Below, one piece after another: positions 1 to 6,214 of a stretch of DNA of 33,063 bases. The DNA is taken from assembly GCA_012729855.1 (NCBI GenBank), contig JAAYCI010000020.1:1-33063 (forward strand), read 5' to 3'. Numbering within the stretch: the first letter of the stretch is position 1; each line of letters starts with the position of its first letter. The position numbers and the translations under genes are program-made. This stretch comes from Oscillospiraceae bacterium. GTDB lineage: Bacteria > Bacillota > Clostridia > Oscillospirales > Ruminococcaceae. The notes below the pieces were generated by a model. It searched no databases. It worked only from the letters and a program-made list of their open reading frames with translations, and had not been told where the DNA came from.

Positions 1-26
1 CGGGCCGTCGCAAGGCCGAGGAGGGA

Positions 27-45
27 GGAATACTTGGTGTATTCC
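27..45. repeat. 7-bp inverted repeat (hairpin) in the leading intergenic region
   Basis: GGAATAC (27-33) pairs perfectly with GTATTCC (39-45) across a 5-nt loop. It lies just upstream of the dispersed structured element at 53-114 and may belong to the same larger element, although the second copy of that element in the window does not carry it. Confidence 0.55.
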
Positions 46-52
46 GACTGAC

Positions 53-114
53 GACTAGCGCCGCAGCGCTGTTTCGAGCGCAACCGGGCGCAGCCCGGCT
101 CTTGGCGCGAGATG
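53..114 (+). repeat. Dispersed structured element, copy 1
   Basis: About 60 bp that recur in reverse orientation at 25658-25717. Two small hairpins are visible: AGCGC-CGCA-GCGCT at 57-70 and CCGGGC-GCA-GCCCGG at 84-98, separated by a conserved segment reading CTGTTTCGAGCGCAA. In the other copy both hairpins are kept although bases differ. No open reading frame of interest runs through it. It is probably an intergenic repeat family; whether it acts as RNA or DNA is unknown. Confidence 0.6.
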
Positions 115-139
115 AACGCAGAAAGACACAAAATATGAC

Positions 140-177
140 GGGGTAGATGTCCCATTGGAACTTTAGGGACATGCCCC
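140..177. repeat. Imperfect long hairpin before the SEDS gene
   Basis: GGGG (140-143) pairs with CCCC (174-177) and ATGTCCC (147-153) pairs with GGGACAT (166-172), with a small internal loop and a 12-nt apical loop. It lies about 55 nt upstream of the start of the next gene. There is no T-run, so it does not look like a simple terminator. Together with 1-139, this non-coding stretch holds only repeats and hairpins as far as I can see. Confidence 0.5.
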
Positions 178-232
178 AAACACGTGTATGAAAACGGGCG
201 CGCCTGCGGCGGAGCGGCCTCAGGGAGTTTGA

Positions 233-1414
233 ATGGGAAGCGCAATTAAAAACTACCGCAAAACCACAGACCTTGGCACCCTGCTGCTGTGCTTTTTGTT
301 GTCCTGCGTGTCGGTGCTTACGCTGGTGTCGGTGGCGCAGTATGGCGGGCTGGCTTTGGGTGGCGGCATGGGCAACTGGCGGCTGGTATTCACCCAGGTG
401 CTGGCCACCGTGCTGGGGCTGGCCGGGGCCGTGGTGTTTTCGCTCATAGGGCCCACCTGGCTTACCCGCTACTGGCCGGTGCACATGGCCATTTGCTGGG
501 GGCTGGTGCTGCTCACCTTTGTTCCCGGCTTTGGGTACGAGCCCGCCGGCACCGGCAGCCAAAGCTGGATCGCCCTGCCCATGGGCATGAGCTTCCAGCC
601 CACCGAGCTTGCCAAGCTCAGCTTCATCATCACCTTTGCGGTGCACCTGGAGTGGGCCGGCAGCCGGGTGAACAAGCCCAAAGTCCTTTTCCCGCTGCTG
701 GCGCACCTGGCGGGCGCCCCGCTGCTGGTGCACCTGCAGGGCGACGACGGCACCGCGCTGGTGTTCTGGGCCATCGGCGGCATCATGCTTATTGCCGCCG
801 GGCTGAACCGCTGGGTGGTGGCCGCCTGCGCGGCGGTGACCGCCGTGGCGGCGCCGTTCGTCTGGCAGTACGTGCTGTCGGCCTACCAGCGCCAGCGCAT
901 CCTGGGCCTGCTGAACCCCGAGGCCTACGCCGACGGCATCATGTACCAGCAGTTGCGCGGGCGCATGGCGGTGGGCTCCGGCCAGCTGTTCGGCCGGGGG
1001 CTGTTCCAGCCCGGGCACAGCTTTGTGCCCCGCCCGGAGAACGACTTCATCTTCAGCTATTTTGCCGAGAGCTGCGGCTTCATCGGCTGCGTGGTGCTGC
1101 TGGCACTGCTGTTCGGGCTGCTGGCCAAAACCCTGCTGGCGGCCTTTCGCGCGCCCAGCCGGGTGGGCACCTATATCTGTGTGGGCATTTTTGCCATGCT
1201 GCTGTTTCAAATCGTCGTCAACATTGGCATGAACCTGATGCTGCTGCCGGTGATGGGCATCACCCTGCCTTTTATGTCGGCCGGCGGTACCTCGATGGCG
1301 GTGCTGTACCTGGCCATAGGCATATTGCTGGGGGTAAGGCGGCAAAGCGCGCCACCCGGCCTGCCCACGGCGGAAGCCCCACAAATCAGTAAACTGGAGG
1401 GAATATCCCCATGA
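233..1414 (+). CDS. SEDS-family (FtsW/RodA/SpoVE) peptidoglycan polymerase-like membrane protein
   Basis: A 393-residue polytopic membrane protein of the SEDS family, which polymerises glycan strands from lipid II for elongation, division or spore cortex. Family hallmarks: QPTELAK at residues 122-128 (the QPxE motif), GDDGTALVF, PENDFIF with the presumed catalytic Asp at 271, and a C-terminal NIGMNL...LPVMGITLPFMSAGGTS stretch matching the NIGM-LPVTGIPLPFxSxGGSS signature. It is divergent: GDDGTAL replaces the usual QPDLGTAL. Start chosen at ATG 233 because AGGGAG (222-227) precedes it by 5 nt. It overlaps the next gene by ATGA, so the two are translationally coupled. The family is clear; I cannot tell whether it is FtsW, RodA or SpoVE type. 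RodA or a sporulation paralogue seems most likely given spo0A nearby. Confidence 0.9.
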   Translation: MGSAIKNYRKTTDLGTLLLCFLLSCVSVLTLVSVAQYGGLALGGGMGNWRLVFTQVLATVLGLAGAVVFSLIGPTWLTRYWPVHMAICWGLVLLTFVPGFGYEPAGTGSQSWIALPMGMSFQPTELAKLSFIITFAVHLEWAGSRVNKPKVLFPLLAHLAGAPLLVHLQGDDGTALVFWAIGGIMLIAAGLNRWVVAACAAVTAVAAPFVWQYVLSAYQRQRILGLLNPEAYADGIMYQQLRGRMAVGSGQLFGRGLFQPGHSFVPRPENDFIFSYFAESCGFIGCVVLLALLFGLLAKTLLAAFRAPSRVGTYICVGIFAMLLFQIVVNIGMNLMLLPVMGITLPFMSAGGTSMAVLYLAIGILLGVRRQSAPPGLPTAEAPQISKLEGISP

Positions 1415-1881
1415 ACCATGAAGAGAAAAAAGGCGCCTCTACCGGCGTGTGGGTCATTGTGCTCATCTGCGTGGCGGCGGTCATCTTTGCGCTGTGCGGC
1501 GGGGCGGCCTATTCGGGCATCCAGCAGGCTCGGCTTACGGCCGCCAAGGCCAGCATCGGCCAGATAGAAGCCGTGCTGTACCTGGCCGAGGAACGCGCCG
1601 AGCAGCAGGGCCTCGGCACGTCGCCGGGCAGCTTCAGCAGCCTTTTAAAAAGCTACGACAACGCCAGCGTGGCCATGCTGCCCGACTACGAGCGCGCCGT
1701 TATTGACGACATGCTGGACAGCTTTGGCCCCGCGCGCGATTTCGACTTTGCCATCTCCCGCCACGAGGATAATACCGGCGTACATACGCAAATTTACTTC
1801 TTCCCCACACGCGGCCGGGTAGACATGAAAACCGACCGTTACTACCTGCTTTCCGCGGGTGCGTTGAGTGAGAATAATTAG
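1411..1881 (+). CDS. Single-pass membrane protein with pseudopilin-like N-terminal helix
   Basis: 156 residues: a short charged N-terminus, a hydrophobic helix at about 13-35, then an amphipathic segment (QARLTAAKASIGQIEAVLYL) like the helix following the membrane anchor in type II secretion and type IV pseudopilins, and a soluble C-terminal domain of about 80 residues. It lacks a recognisable prepilin peptidase site (G followed by FTLIE), so it may not be processed as a pilin. Start ATG 1411 overlaps the SEDS stop codon (ATGA); GGAGG at 1396-1400 serves it at 10 nt. Coupling to the SEDS gene suggests a joint envelope role, but no specific function can be assigned. Confidence 0.75.
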   Translation: MNHEEKKGASTGVWVIVLICVAAVIFALCGGAAYSGIQQARLTAAKASIGQIEAVLYLAEERAEQQGLGTSPGSFSSLLKSYDNASVAMLPDYERAVIDDMLDSFGPARDFDFAISRHEDNTGVHTQIYFFPTRGRVDMKTDRYYLLSAGALSENN

Positions 1882-1922
1882 CGCCCATACGTTTTGTTTT
1901 TCCCATGCGCCAAGCGGAATAA

Positions 1923-1987
1923 TGTCGATATTTGTCGAATTGTGTAGACGACATTTTATTGCGGAATAGGCGCTATTATGCTATACT
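1923..1987 (+). promoter_or_regulatory. spo0A promoter with two 0A-box-like sites
   Basis: A near-consensus sigma-A promoter: -35 TTGCGG (1959-1964), 17-nt spacer, -10 TATACT (1982-1987). Just upstream are TGTCGAT (1923-1929) and TGTCGAA (1933-1939). The second matches the known Spo0A box (TGTCGAA) and the two are one helical turn apart. A third site in reverse orientation (GACGACA, 1947-1953) forms an AATGTCG/CGACATT inverted repeat with the first. The arrangement suggests autoregulation of spo0A. Confidence 0.75.
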
Positions 1988-2068
1988 AAGGCAGAATTTT
2001 TTGTAGCATGAAGGGGGAAGACCGGACAGTACTCATTCGACCGACCAACTTGTGGAGGTTATGACAAA

Positions 2069-2827
2069 ATGGAGAGTGCATTAAGGCTGCTGATGACCGA
2101 GACATCTGCCGAACTTTGCCGCTTATGCAAAGAGACGCTCCCGGTTCACAGTATTGAGGTGAGCGTTTGCCCCCGGAATGGCATGGTTGCTTATTCTGAG
2201 GTGACCAAACAAAAACCCGACGCCGTGCTGCTGGATGTTTTTATGCCAGGAATGGACGCCATTACCCTGAAAAAGAAGCACGACGAAAGCTACCCCGATG
2301 CGAACACCGCTTTTTATGTTACGGGCACATTCCAAAGCGAAGACATTGAAAGAGAAGTAATGGACTGCGGCTTTTCGTTCTACTTTTTAAAACCTTTTGA
2401 CGTGGCCGCCCTGGCGGCCCGTGTGCTGCAGGGGGCCGGGCGCAAAAGCAAGTTTGACATACCCGACAGCCTGCAGGAAGAGGATATGATTACCGACATG
2501 CTGCGTACCATTGGCGTGCCGGCGCATATTAAGGGTTACCGCTTTCTGCGCGACGCCATCCTGATGGTGACCGAAGACCCCGCGCTGATAAACGCGGTAA
2601 CCAAGCTTTTATACCCCGACATCGCCCGCGGCCACGAGACCACCGCCTCCCGCGTGGAGCGCGCCATCCGCCACGCCATTGAGGTGGCGTGGGACCGCGG
2701 CGATATTGAGATACTGAATTTTTACTTTGGGTCCACGGTGCACAGCCTGCGCGGCAAGCCCACCAACTCTGAGTTTATTGCCATGCTGGCCGACCGCGTG
2801 ACCCTTGCCAAACGGCGCAGGGCCTAG
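2069..2827 (+). CDS. spo0A: Sporulation master regulator Spo0A
   Basis: A 252-residue response regulator. The receiver domain (about 3-120) has the phosphoacceptor Asp56 ([10 protein letters not shown]), a Thr in YVTGT and the Lys of LKPFD. The C-terminal DNA-binding domain (about 138-250) carries [43 protein letters not shown] and [11 protein letters not shown], which are diagnostic for Spo0A and nearly identical to Bacillus. When phosphorylated, Spo0A commits cells to sporulation by binding TGTCGAA boxes. Start ATG 2069 follows GGAGGT (2054-2059) by 9 nt; the ATG at 2061 opens a frame that stops after seven codons. Oddity: the acidic pair that holds Mg in the receiver (DD in Bacillus) aligns with Thr10-Glu11. 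spoIVB, the usual upstream neighbour, is absent. Confidence 0.97.
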   Translation: MESALRLLMTETSAELCRLCKETLPVHSIEVSVCPRNGMVAYSEVTKQKPDAVLLDVFMPGMDAITLKKKHDESYPDANTAFYVTGTFQSEDIEREVMDCGFSFYFLKPFDVAALAARVLQGAGRKSKFDIPDSLQEEDMITDMLRTIGVPAHIKGYRFLRDAILMVTEDPALINAVTKLLYPDIARGHETTASRVERAIRHAIEVAWDRGDIEILNFYFGSTVHSLRGKPTNSEFIAMLADRVTLAKRRRA

Positions 2828-2912
2828 CTGGCCCCGCACAAAAGGTGGCGCAAGCGCAAGCGCTTCCACCCACCGCCGGCACATATGGGTGTTACAAAAA
2901 ATACTAAAATAC

Positions 2913-2958
2913 AAACCGCCGGTGGAAGGCACTTACGCAAAACCCACCGGTGGTTTTT
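2913..2958 (+). terminator. Intrinsic terminator after spo0A
   Basis: AAACCGCCGGTGG (2913-2925) pairs with CCACCGGTGGTTT (2944-2956), a 13-bp stem with one G-U pair and an 18-nt loop, running into TTTTT (2954-2958). It lies 86 nt after the spo0A stop. Confidence 0.7.
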
Positions 2959-2962
2959 ACGT

Positions 2963-2986
2963 GCGGTACACACTTGTGTGTACCGC
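2963..2986. promoter_or_regulatory. Perfect 10-bp inverted repeat upstream of the flavoprotein promoter
   Basis: GCGGTACACA (2963-2972) and TGTGTACCGC (2977-2986) are perfect inverted repeats around CTTG. The repeat ends 9 nt before the -35 hexamer of the next gene and has no T-run, so an operator is a more likely reading than a terminator. Confidence 0.5.
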
Positions 2987-2995
2987 TTGCGCAGG

Positions 2996-3025
2996 TTGTC
3001 GTCCGTGGGTATCTTATGATATAAT
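2996..3025 (+). promoter_or_regulatory. Sigma-A promoter of the flavoprotein gene
   Basis: -35 TTGTCG (2996-3001), 18-nt spacer, consensus -10 TATAAT (3020-3025). Transcription would start near 3032, just before the 5'UTR hairpin at 3042-3063. Confidence 0.7.
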
Positions 3026-3041
3026 GCTGTAATGATGAAAA

Positions 3042-3063
3042 GCGGGGCACCACGTTGCCCCGC
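3042..3063 (+). promoter_or_regulatory. 5'UTR hairpin before the flavoprotein gene
   Basis: GCGGGGCA (3042-3049) pairs perfectly with TGCCCCGC (3056-3063) around a 6-nt loop. It occupies most of the predicted leader, ending 22 nt before the start codon and just upstream of the AAGGGA ribosome binding site. It could stabilise the mRNA or modulate initiation. Confidence 0.45.
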
Positions 3064-3085
3064 CCGAGAGAAGGGATGAGACACA

Positions 3086-3640
3086 ATGGGAAAACGGATA
3101 CTGGTAATAACGGGCAGCCCGCGCAAGGGCGGCAACAGCGACCATTTGGCCGACGCTTTTACCAAAGGCGCCCAGGCCGCCGGCCATACGGTAGACCGCT
3201 TTGAGGCCGCCCACCACGAGATTTCAGGCTGCAAAGCCTGCGACACCTGCTGGAGCAAAGGGGTGCCCTGCTCTTACAGCGACGCCTTCAACACCGACTT
3301 TGCGCCCCTGCTGGAGCAGGCCGACATGCTGGTGTTTTGCATGCCGCTGTATTTTTACGGCTGGCCCGCGCAAATAAAGGCCCCGCTGGACAAAATGTAC
3401 GCCTACGCCGGCGAAAAAAGCCTGCGCCGCCCCCACCTTACAGAAAGCGCGTTCATCATTTGCGGCGAGGAAAAAACCGAAGGGCCATACAGTGGCGCGG
3501 TGGAAAGCTACCGCCAGGTATCCGGCTACTGCGGCTGGAAGGACCGCGGCATCCTGGTGGCCACCGGGGTGTGGAGCAAAGGCGACATCCATGGCACCGG
3601 CTTTTTGGCCAAAGCCGAGGCGCTGGGGCAAAGCATCTGA
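3086..3640 (+). CDS. Flavodoxin-fold NAD(P)H-dependent oxidoreductase, iron-sulfur flavoprotein type
   Basis: 184 residues of the FMN_red/flavodoxin-like family. It starts with a beta strand and FMN phosphate loop (ITGSPRKGGNSD, residues 8-19), followed by Cys49, Cys52, Cys55 and Cys62 in a CX2CX2CX6C arrangement. That spacing fits the compact cluster motif (CX2CX2CX4-7C) described for archaeal iron-sulfur flavoproteins, so a [4Fe-4S] cluster next to FMN is likely. MPLYFYGWPAQIKAPLDK is the second conserved flavin-site block. Such proteins pass electrons from NAD(P)H or ferredoxin to quinones, oxygen species or small organics in anaerobes. It is monocistronic, with its own promoter and a strong terminator. 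ATG 3086 follows AAGGGA by about 9 nt. The physiological substrate is unknown. Confidence 0.85.
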   Translation: MGKRILVITGSPRKGGNSDHLADAFTKGAQAAGHTVDRFEAAHHEISGCKACDTCWSKGVPCSYSDAFNTDFAPLLEQADMLVFCMPLYFYGWPAQIKAPLDKMYAYAGEKSLRRPHLTESAFIICGEEKTEGPYSGAVESYRQVSGYCGWKDRGILVATGVWSKGDIHGTGFLAKAEALGQSI

Positions 3641-3656
3641 GGTTATATTGCAGTTC

Positions 3657-3683
3657 ACCCCGGGGCATATGCCCCGGGGTTTT
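3657..3683 (+). terminator. Intrinsic terminator after the flavoprotein gene
   Basis: A perfect 24-nt palindrome made of ACCCCGGGGCAT and its complement (3657-3680), followed by TTT. It lies 17 nt after the stop codon. Confidence 0.85.
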
Positions 3684-3787
3684 GCCATGTGTGATACAAA
3701 CGTGGGCAGCGGCAGTGTGTTGGGGTGTTAAACTGGGGGAGAACAAGCAAAAACCCCGCGCGAACACGCGCTGAACAGGAGGAGAGC

Positions 3788-4489
3788 ATGACCACGATCT
3801 TTAGTGGCGCCAACCGCATTGAGGTGGCCTACGGCGTGTACGGCCCGGCCAGCGGCCGCACGCACAATGGTGTAGATATTGACACCCCGCCCGGGCAGGA
3901 CGCCACCCTTTACAGCACGGTGGCCGGCCGGGTGGAGTTTGCCGGCATGATACCCAAAGGCGGCGACCGCACCTGGGAATGGGGCTGGCATGTGCGTATT
4001 ATAGAAGACCACACCGGCCACCGCCACACCTTTGCCCACTGCCACGCAAACAGCCTACAGGTGAAGGCCGGCCAGCAGGTTGCGGCCGGGCAGGCACTGG
4101 CCACCATGGGCAAAACCGGCAACGCCGAGTACGACGGCCAGGCCGAGCACTGCCACTACCAGGTGGACAAACGCACCGCCGCCGGGTGGACACCCATAGA
4201 CCCCACCCCCTGGTGCGGCGGTAAAAACCAGGTGGGCAACTGGCCCGCTCAAGGGCACAACACAGGCAAGGAGGACGACAGCATGTACAGGCTTTACCGG
4301 GTGGAGTACGCCTACGCCACCAAAGAGACGGCCGTGGCCAAGTTCAACGCGCTGCTGCAGCAGGGCGGCCGCCCCGGCTTTGACTATGCGGCCAGCGAGG
4401 GCAAGTACCGCGTGGGCAACGCGGTGATGGCCGTGGAGGACCCCACGCCGCTGTTCAGCCAACTGGACGAGAATTACTTTATTGGCTAA
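3788..4489 (+). CDS. M23-family (LytM-type) peptidoglycan endopeptidase, endolysin-like
   Basis: 233 residues. The N-terminal 145 form an M23 zinc metallopeptidase domain with the ligand motifs HNGVD (His26, Asp30), the AHCHA segment (around 84) and HCH (His121, His123), all intact; such enzymes cut peptide cross-bridges in peptidoglycan. There is no signal peptide or membrane helix, so release would need lysis or another export route, as for phage-type endolysins. A linker leads to a C-terminal domain (about 166-230) with an alternating YRV...AKFNALLQQGG...KYRVGNAV pattern faintly like SPOR domains. Start ATG 3788 is chosen because AGGAGG (3777-3782) lies 5 nt upstream; the frame is open 63 nt further back but without a signal. 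A second ribosome binding site inside the gene precedes Met166. Confidence 0.88.
   Translation: MTTIFSGANRIEVAYGVYGPASGRTHNGVDIDTPPGQDATLYSTVAGRVEFAGMIPKGGDRTWEWGWHVRIIEDHTGHRHTFAHCHANSLQVKAGQQVAAGQALATMGKTGNAEYDGQAEHCHYQVDKRTAAGWTPIDPTPWCGGKNQVGNWPAQGHNTGKEDDSMYRLYRVEYAYATKETAVAKFNALLQQGGRPGFDYAASEGKYRVGNAVMAVEDPTPLFSQLDENYFIG
4268..4285 (+). promoter_or_regulatory. Internal ribosome binding site and in-frame start in the M23 gene
   Basis: AAGGAGG (4268-4274) is followed 8 nt later by ATG (4283-4285), in frame with the M23 gene at codon 166. Translation from here would yield the 68-residue C-terminal domain alone. Several phage endolysins are known to make a free binding domain in this way. 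The position falls exactly at the domain boundary, which argues against chance, but use of the site is inferred. Confidence 0.5.
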
Positions 4490-4493
4490 TAAA

Positions 4494-4547
4494 GAGGAGC
4501 CCGGTTATCGCCGAGCCCAGAGGAGCCCGGCTATCGCCGGGCTCCTC
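4494..4547. repeat. Near-duplicate hairpin units after the M23 gene
   Basis: A 25-nt unit at 4494-4518 is repeated almost exactly at 4520-4544. The second unit forms a perfect 12-bp hairpin: GAGGAGCCCGGC (4520-4531), loop TATC, GCCGGGCTCCTC (4536-4547). The first has a weaker stem. They sit between the M23 stop and the bidirectional terminator. Confidence 0.65.
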
Positions 4548-4551
4548 CGGC

Positions 4552-4577
4552 AAAAGCGCGGCATATGCCGCGCTTTT
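4552..4577. terminator. Bidirectional intrinsic terminator between convergent genes
   Basis: A perfect 26-nt palindrome (AAAAGCGCGGCAT and its complement) with A and T tracts at its ends. It can end transcription of the M23 gene from the left and of the SDR gene from the right. Confidence 0.85.
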
Positions 4578-4621
4578 AAGGCTTGCTTGAATATGTTTCA
4601 TCTATTGCGGCGCTTGTTTTG

Positions 4622-5398
4622 TCAGGGGCCTTGAATCATCTTCACCACTGCGCGTATTGCGCTGCGGGGCGCAAAGCGCGCGCCAAAGATGAAAGCCCGG
4701 TTCAGGCCGCCGTAAATGGCCACGGGCTTGCCGCACAGCAGGGCGTGCCAGGCAAACAGGGCCACCTCGCCCGCCGTGGCGTTTTTCAGTGCGGAAAACA
4801 GCTTGGCCGTGCCCGGGCCGGAGGCCGCCTCGAAGCCGGTGGTGGTGGGCCCCGGGCACACGGCCGTTACGGTAACGCCGCTGCCGGCCAGCTCCGCGCT
4901 CAGCGCCTCGGTGAAGGACAGCACAAACGCCTTGGACGCATAGTAGACCGACATATAAGGCCCCGGGAAAAACGCGGCCAGGGACGCCAGGTTCAGGATG
5001 CCGCCGCGGCCCCGCTGCAGCATCTGCGGCAGGAACAGCCGGGTCATCTGCATCAGCGCCAGGATGTTGACGTGCACCATCCGCTGCTGCTTGTCCCAGT
5101 CGGTGTTGGCGTAGCGGCCATAGTCGCCAAAGCCGGCGTCGTTCACCAGCACGTCTACGGTAAGGCCCGCGGCTTCCACGGCATCGTATACCGCCTGGGC
5201 GGCGTTCTCTTTGGCCAGGTCCTGCACTATGACCGTGCCTTGTACATCATACTGGTTTTCCAGCGCGGTTTTCAGCGCGTTCAGCCGCTTTTCACTGCGG
5301 GCTACCAGAATCAGGTCGTATCCGTCCTGCGCAAACAGCTTGGCCAGCTCGTACCCAATGCCGCTGGAGGCGCCGGTAATCAATGCGGTTCTACCCAT
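4622..5398 (-). CDS. Short-chain dehydrogenase/reductase (SDR), classical type
   Basis: 258 residues. A Rossmann fold with the nucleotide-binding TGASSGIG (residues 8-15), NDAG at 86-89 (usually NNAG), catalytic Ser139, and the YxxxK pair Tyr152/Lys156. Length and motifs fit the classical NAD(P)H-dependent SDR family acting on a ketone or alcohol; Arg34 after the second strand hints at NADPH preference. The closest flavour is the DltE/YqjQ-like cytoplasmic SDR group, but the substrate cannot be read from sequence. The ribosome binding site AAAGGAG lies about 9 nt upstream of ATG 5398. It is 25 nt downstream of the DUF3842-type gene on the same strand, so the two probably form one transcript ending at the terminator at 4552-4577. 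Confidence 0.9.
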   Translation of the reverse strand: MGRTALITGASSGIGYELAKLFAQDGYDLILVARSEKRLNALKTALENQYDVQGTVIVQDLAKENAAQAVYDAVEAAGLTVDVLVNDAGFGDYGRYANTDWDKQQRMVHVNILALMQMTRLFLPQMLQRGRGGILNLASLAAFFPGPYMSVYYASKAFVLSFTEALSAELAGSGVTVTAVCPGPTTTGFEAASGPGTAKLFSALKNATAGEVALFAWHALLCGKPVAIYGGLNRAFIFGARFAPRSAIRAVVKMIQGP

Positions 5399-5423
5399 GG
5401 TACAGTCTCCTTTAATGTATGAA

Positions 5424-5846
5424 CTAAAGCAGGGCTTTGACAGCCGGCACCATGTCGTCCAGGTATTGGGCCAGCGTTTTCTCGGGCAGGCCGGCCACCC
5501 GAATATGATGGTTGGGTACCGGCACCAGCACCCGCTGCGCCGGGCTTTGGGCCACGGCCAGCGCCATGGCGGGGCTTATCTCCCCGTGCATGGCGTTGGC
5601 CAGCACTATGCCTATGGGCCCCACAATAATGTGCGCCCTGCCGCAGTTGTACACCCAGGCGTTCTCGCCGGTGGCCCCGGCAATGCCACCGGCCTTCATC
5701 ATGTTGGCGGTGGCCACTGCGTTGCTGCCCACCACCAGCAGCTCGGCGCCCGGCGCCTCGCGCAGCAGCCGCTCGGCTATCTTGCGGCCCACGCCGCCGC
5801 CCTGCCCGTCCAATATCAGCAGCCGTTTTGCGCCCGCCTGTTCCAT
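5424..5846 (-). CDS. DUF3842-type small Rossmann-like protein of unknown function
   Basis: 140 residues. A first strand and glycine-rich loop (LLILDGQGGGVG), a conserved GATGENAWVYN block, and GPIGIVLANAMHGEISPAMA, which I recognise as the pattern of the DUF3842 family, widespread in Clostridia and without known function. The glycine loop suggests nucleotide binding. The frame is open to an ATG at 5888, but a -10-like TATACT on this strand (5879-5884) would place the transcription start inside that extension, so the start at 5846 is preferred; AGGTG lies about 7 nt before it. Likely co-transcribed with the SDR gene downstream. Confidence 0.75.
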   Translation of the reverse strand: MEQAGAKRLLILDGQGGGVGRKIAERLLREAPGAELLVVGSNAVATANMMKAGGIAGATGENAWVYNCGRAHIIVGPIGIVLANAMHGEISPAMALAVAQSPAQRVLVPVPNHHIRVAGLPEKTLAQYLDDMVPAVKALL

Positions 5847-5904
5847 GCTGTGCACCTGCCTTTGTGGTCTTTCCCAACAGTATACCATATTCTACGCCCG
5901 GCAG

Positions 5905-6018
5905 TTGACAGAACAGCGCATGTCATGTTACTTTTTTATAGAATGGCCCGCACGAAGCGGGCCGCCTGCCGGCAAGGCGGGGCACGGTGATGCCATGCGG
6001 CGCGCATGGCTGGTTTTT
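5905..6018 (+). other. Possible short transcription unit or upstream leader with a terminator-like hairpin
   Basis: A consensus -35 TTGACA (5905-5910) is followed after 18 nt by TACTTT (5929-5934), a weak -10. Downstream come a hairpin GGCCCGC-ACGAA-GCGGGCC (about 5945-5963) and a perfect stem GCCATGCG (5992-5999)/CGCATGGC (6003-6010) followed at 6014 by TTTTT. If real this would make a transcript of about 75 nt with no obvious coding content. It may instead be the first part of the ABC operon leader. Confidence 0.35.
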
Positions 6019-6039
6019 GTTAACTATAAACGGTGTTAC

Positions 6040-6096
6040 CATCCCCCCGTTGGGCGGGATGCCACGTGCTTGAAAATCATCCCAAGATGATTTTCA
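6040..6096. promoter_or_regulatory. Hairpin and perfect 11-bp inverted repeat upstream of the ABC operon
   Basis: A bulged stem CATCCCCCC (6040-6048) with GGGCGGGATG (6052-6061) is followed by a perfect inverted repeat TGAAAATCATC (6071-6081), CCAA, GATGATTTTCA (6086-6096). The right arm overlaps the position expected for the -35 of the promoter with -10 at 6111-6116, as expected for a repressor operator. The repressor is not identifiable here. Between 5847 and 6214 I see no gene, only these signals. Confidence 0.55.
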
Positions 6097-6116
6097 GGCC
6101 AACCTGGGTATATAAT
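6088..6116 (+). promoter_or_regulatory. Probable promoter of the ABC transporter operon
   Basis: The -10 TATAAT (6111-6116) is a perfect match. The -35 at 17-nt spacing is TGATTT (6088-6093), a poor match embedded in the inverted repeat at 6071-6096, so the promoter may be weak or need an activator. Confidence 0.5.
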
Positions 6117-6144
6117 AGCAAAAGCGCGAAGCTTTTGACCGGCC

Positions 6145-6180
6145 AGAAGGCCTGCTGCCCTGCAGCGGCCTTCTTTTTTT
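6145..6180 (+). terminator. Strong terminator (attenuator) just before the ABC operon
   Basis: AGAAGGCC (6145-6152) pairs with GGCCTTCT (6167-6174), with an inner CTGC/GCAG stem, followed by seven T residues (6174-6180). It ends 34 nt before the first start codon and lies downstream of the probable promoter, so it should act as an attenuator. GGCC at 6141-6144 could pair with the left arm instead (GGCC-AGAA-GGCC), giving a possible antiterminator. Confidence 0.7.
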
Positions 6181-6214
6181 ATGGCCATGAAAAATGCGTG
6201 TGGAGGATTAGGGA

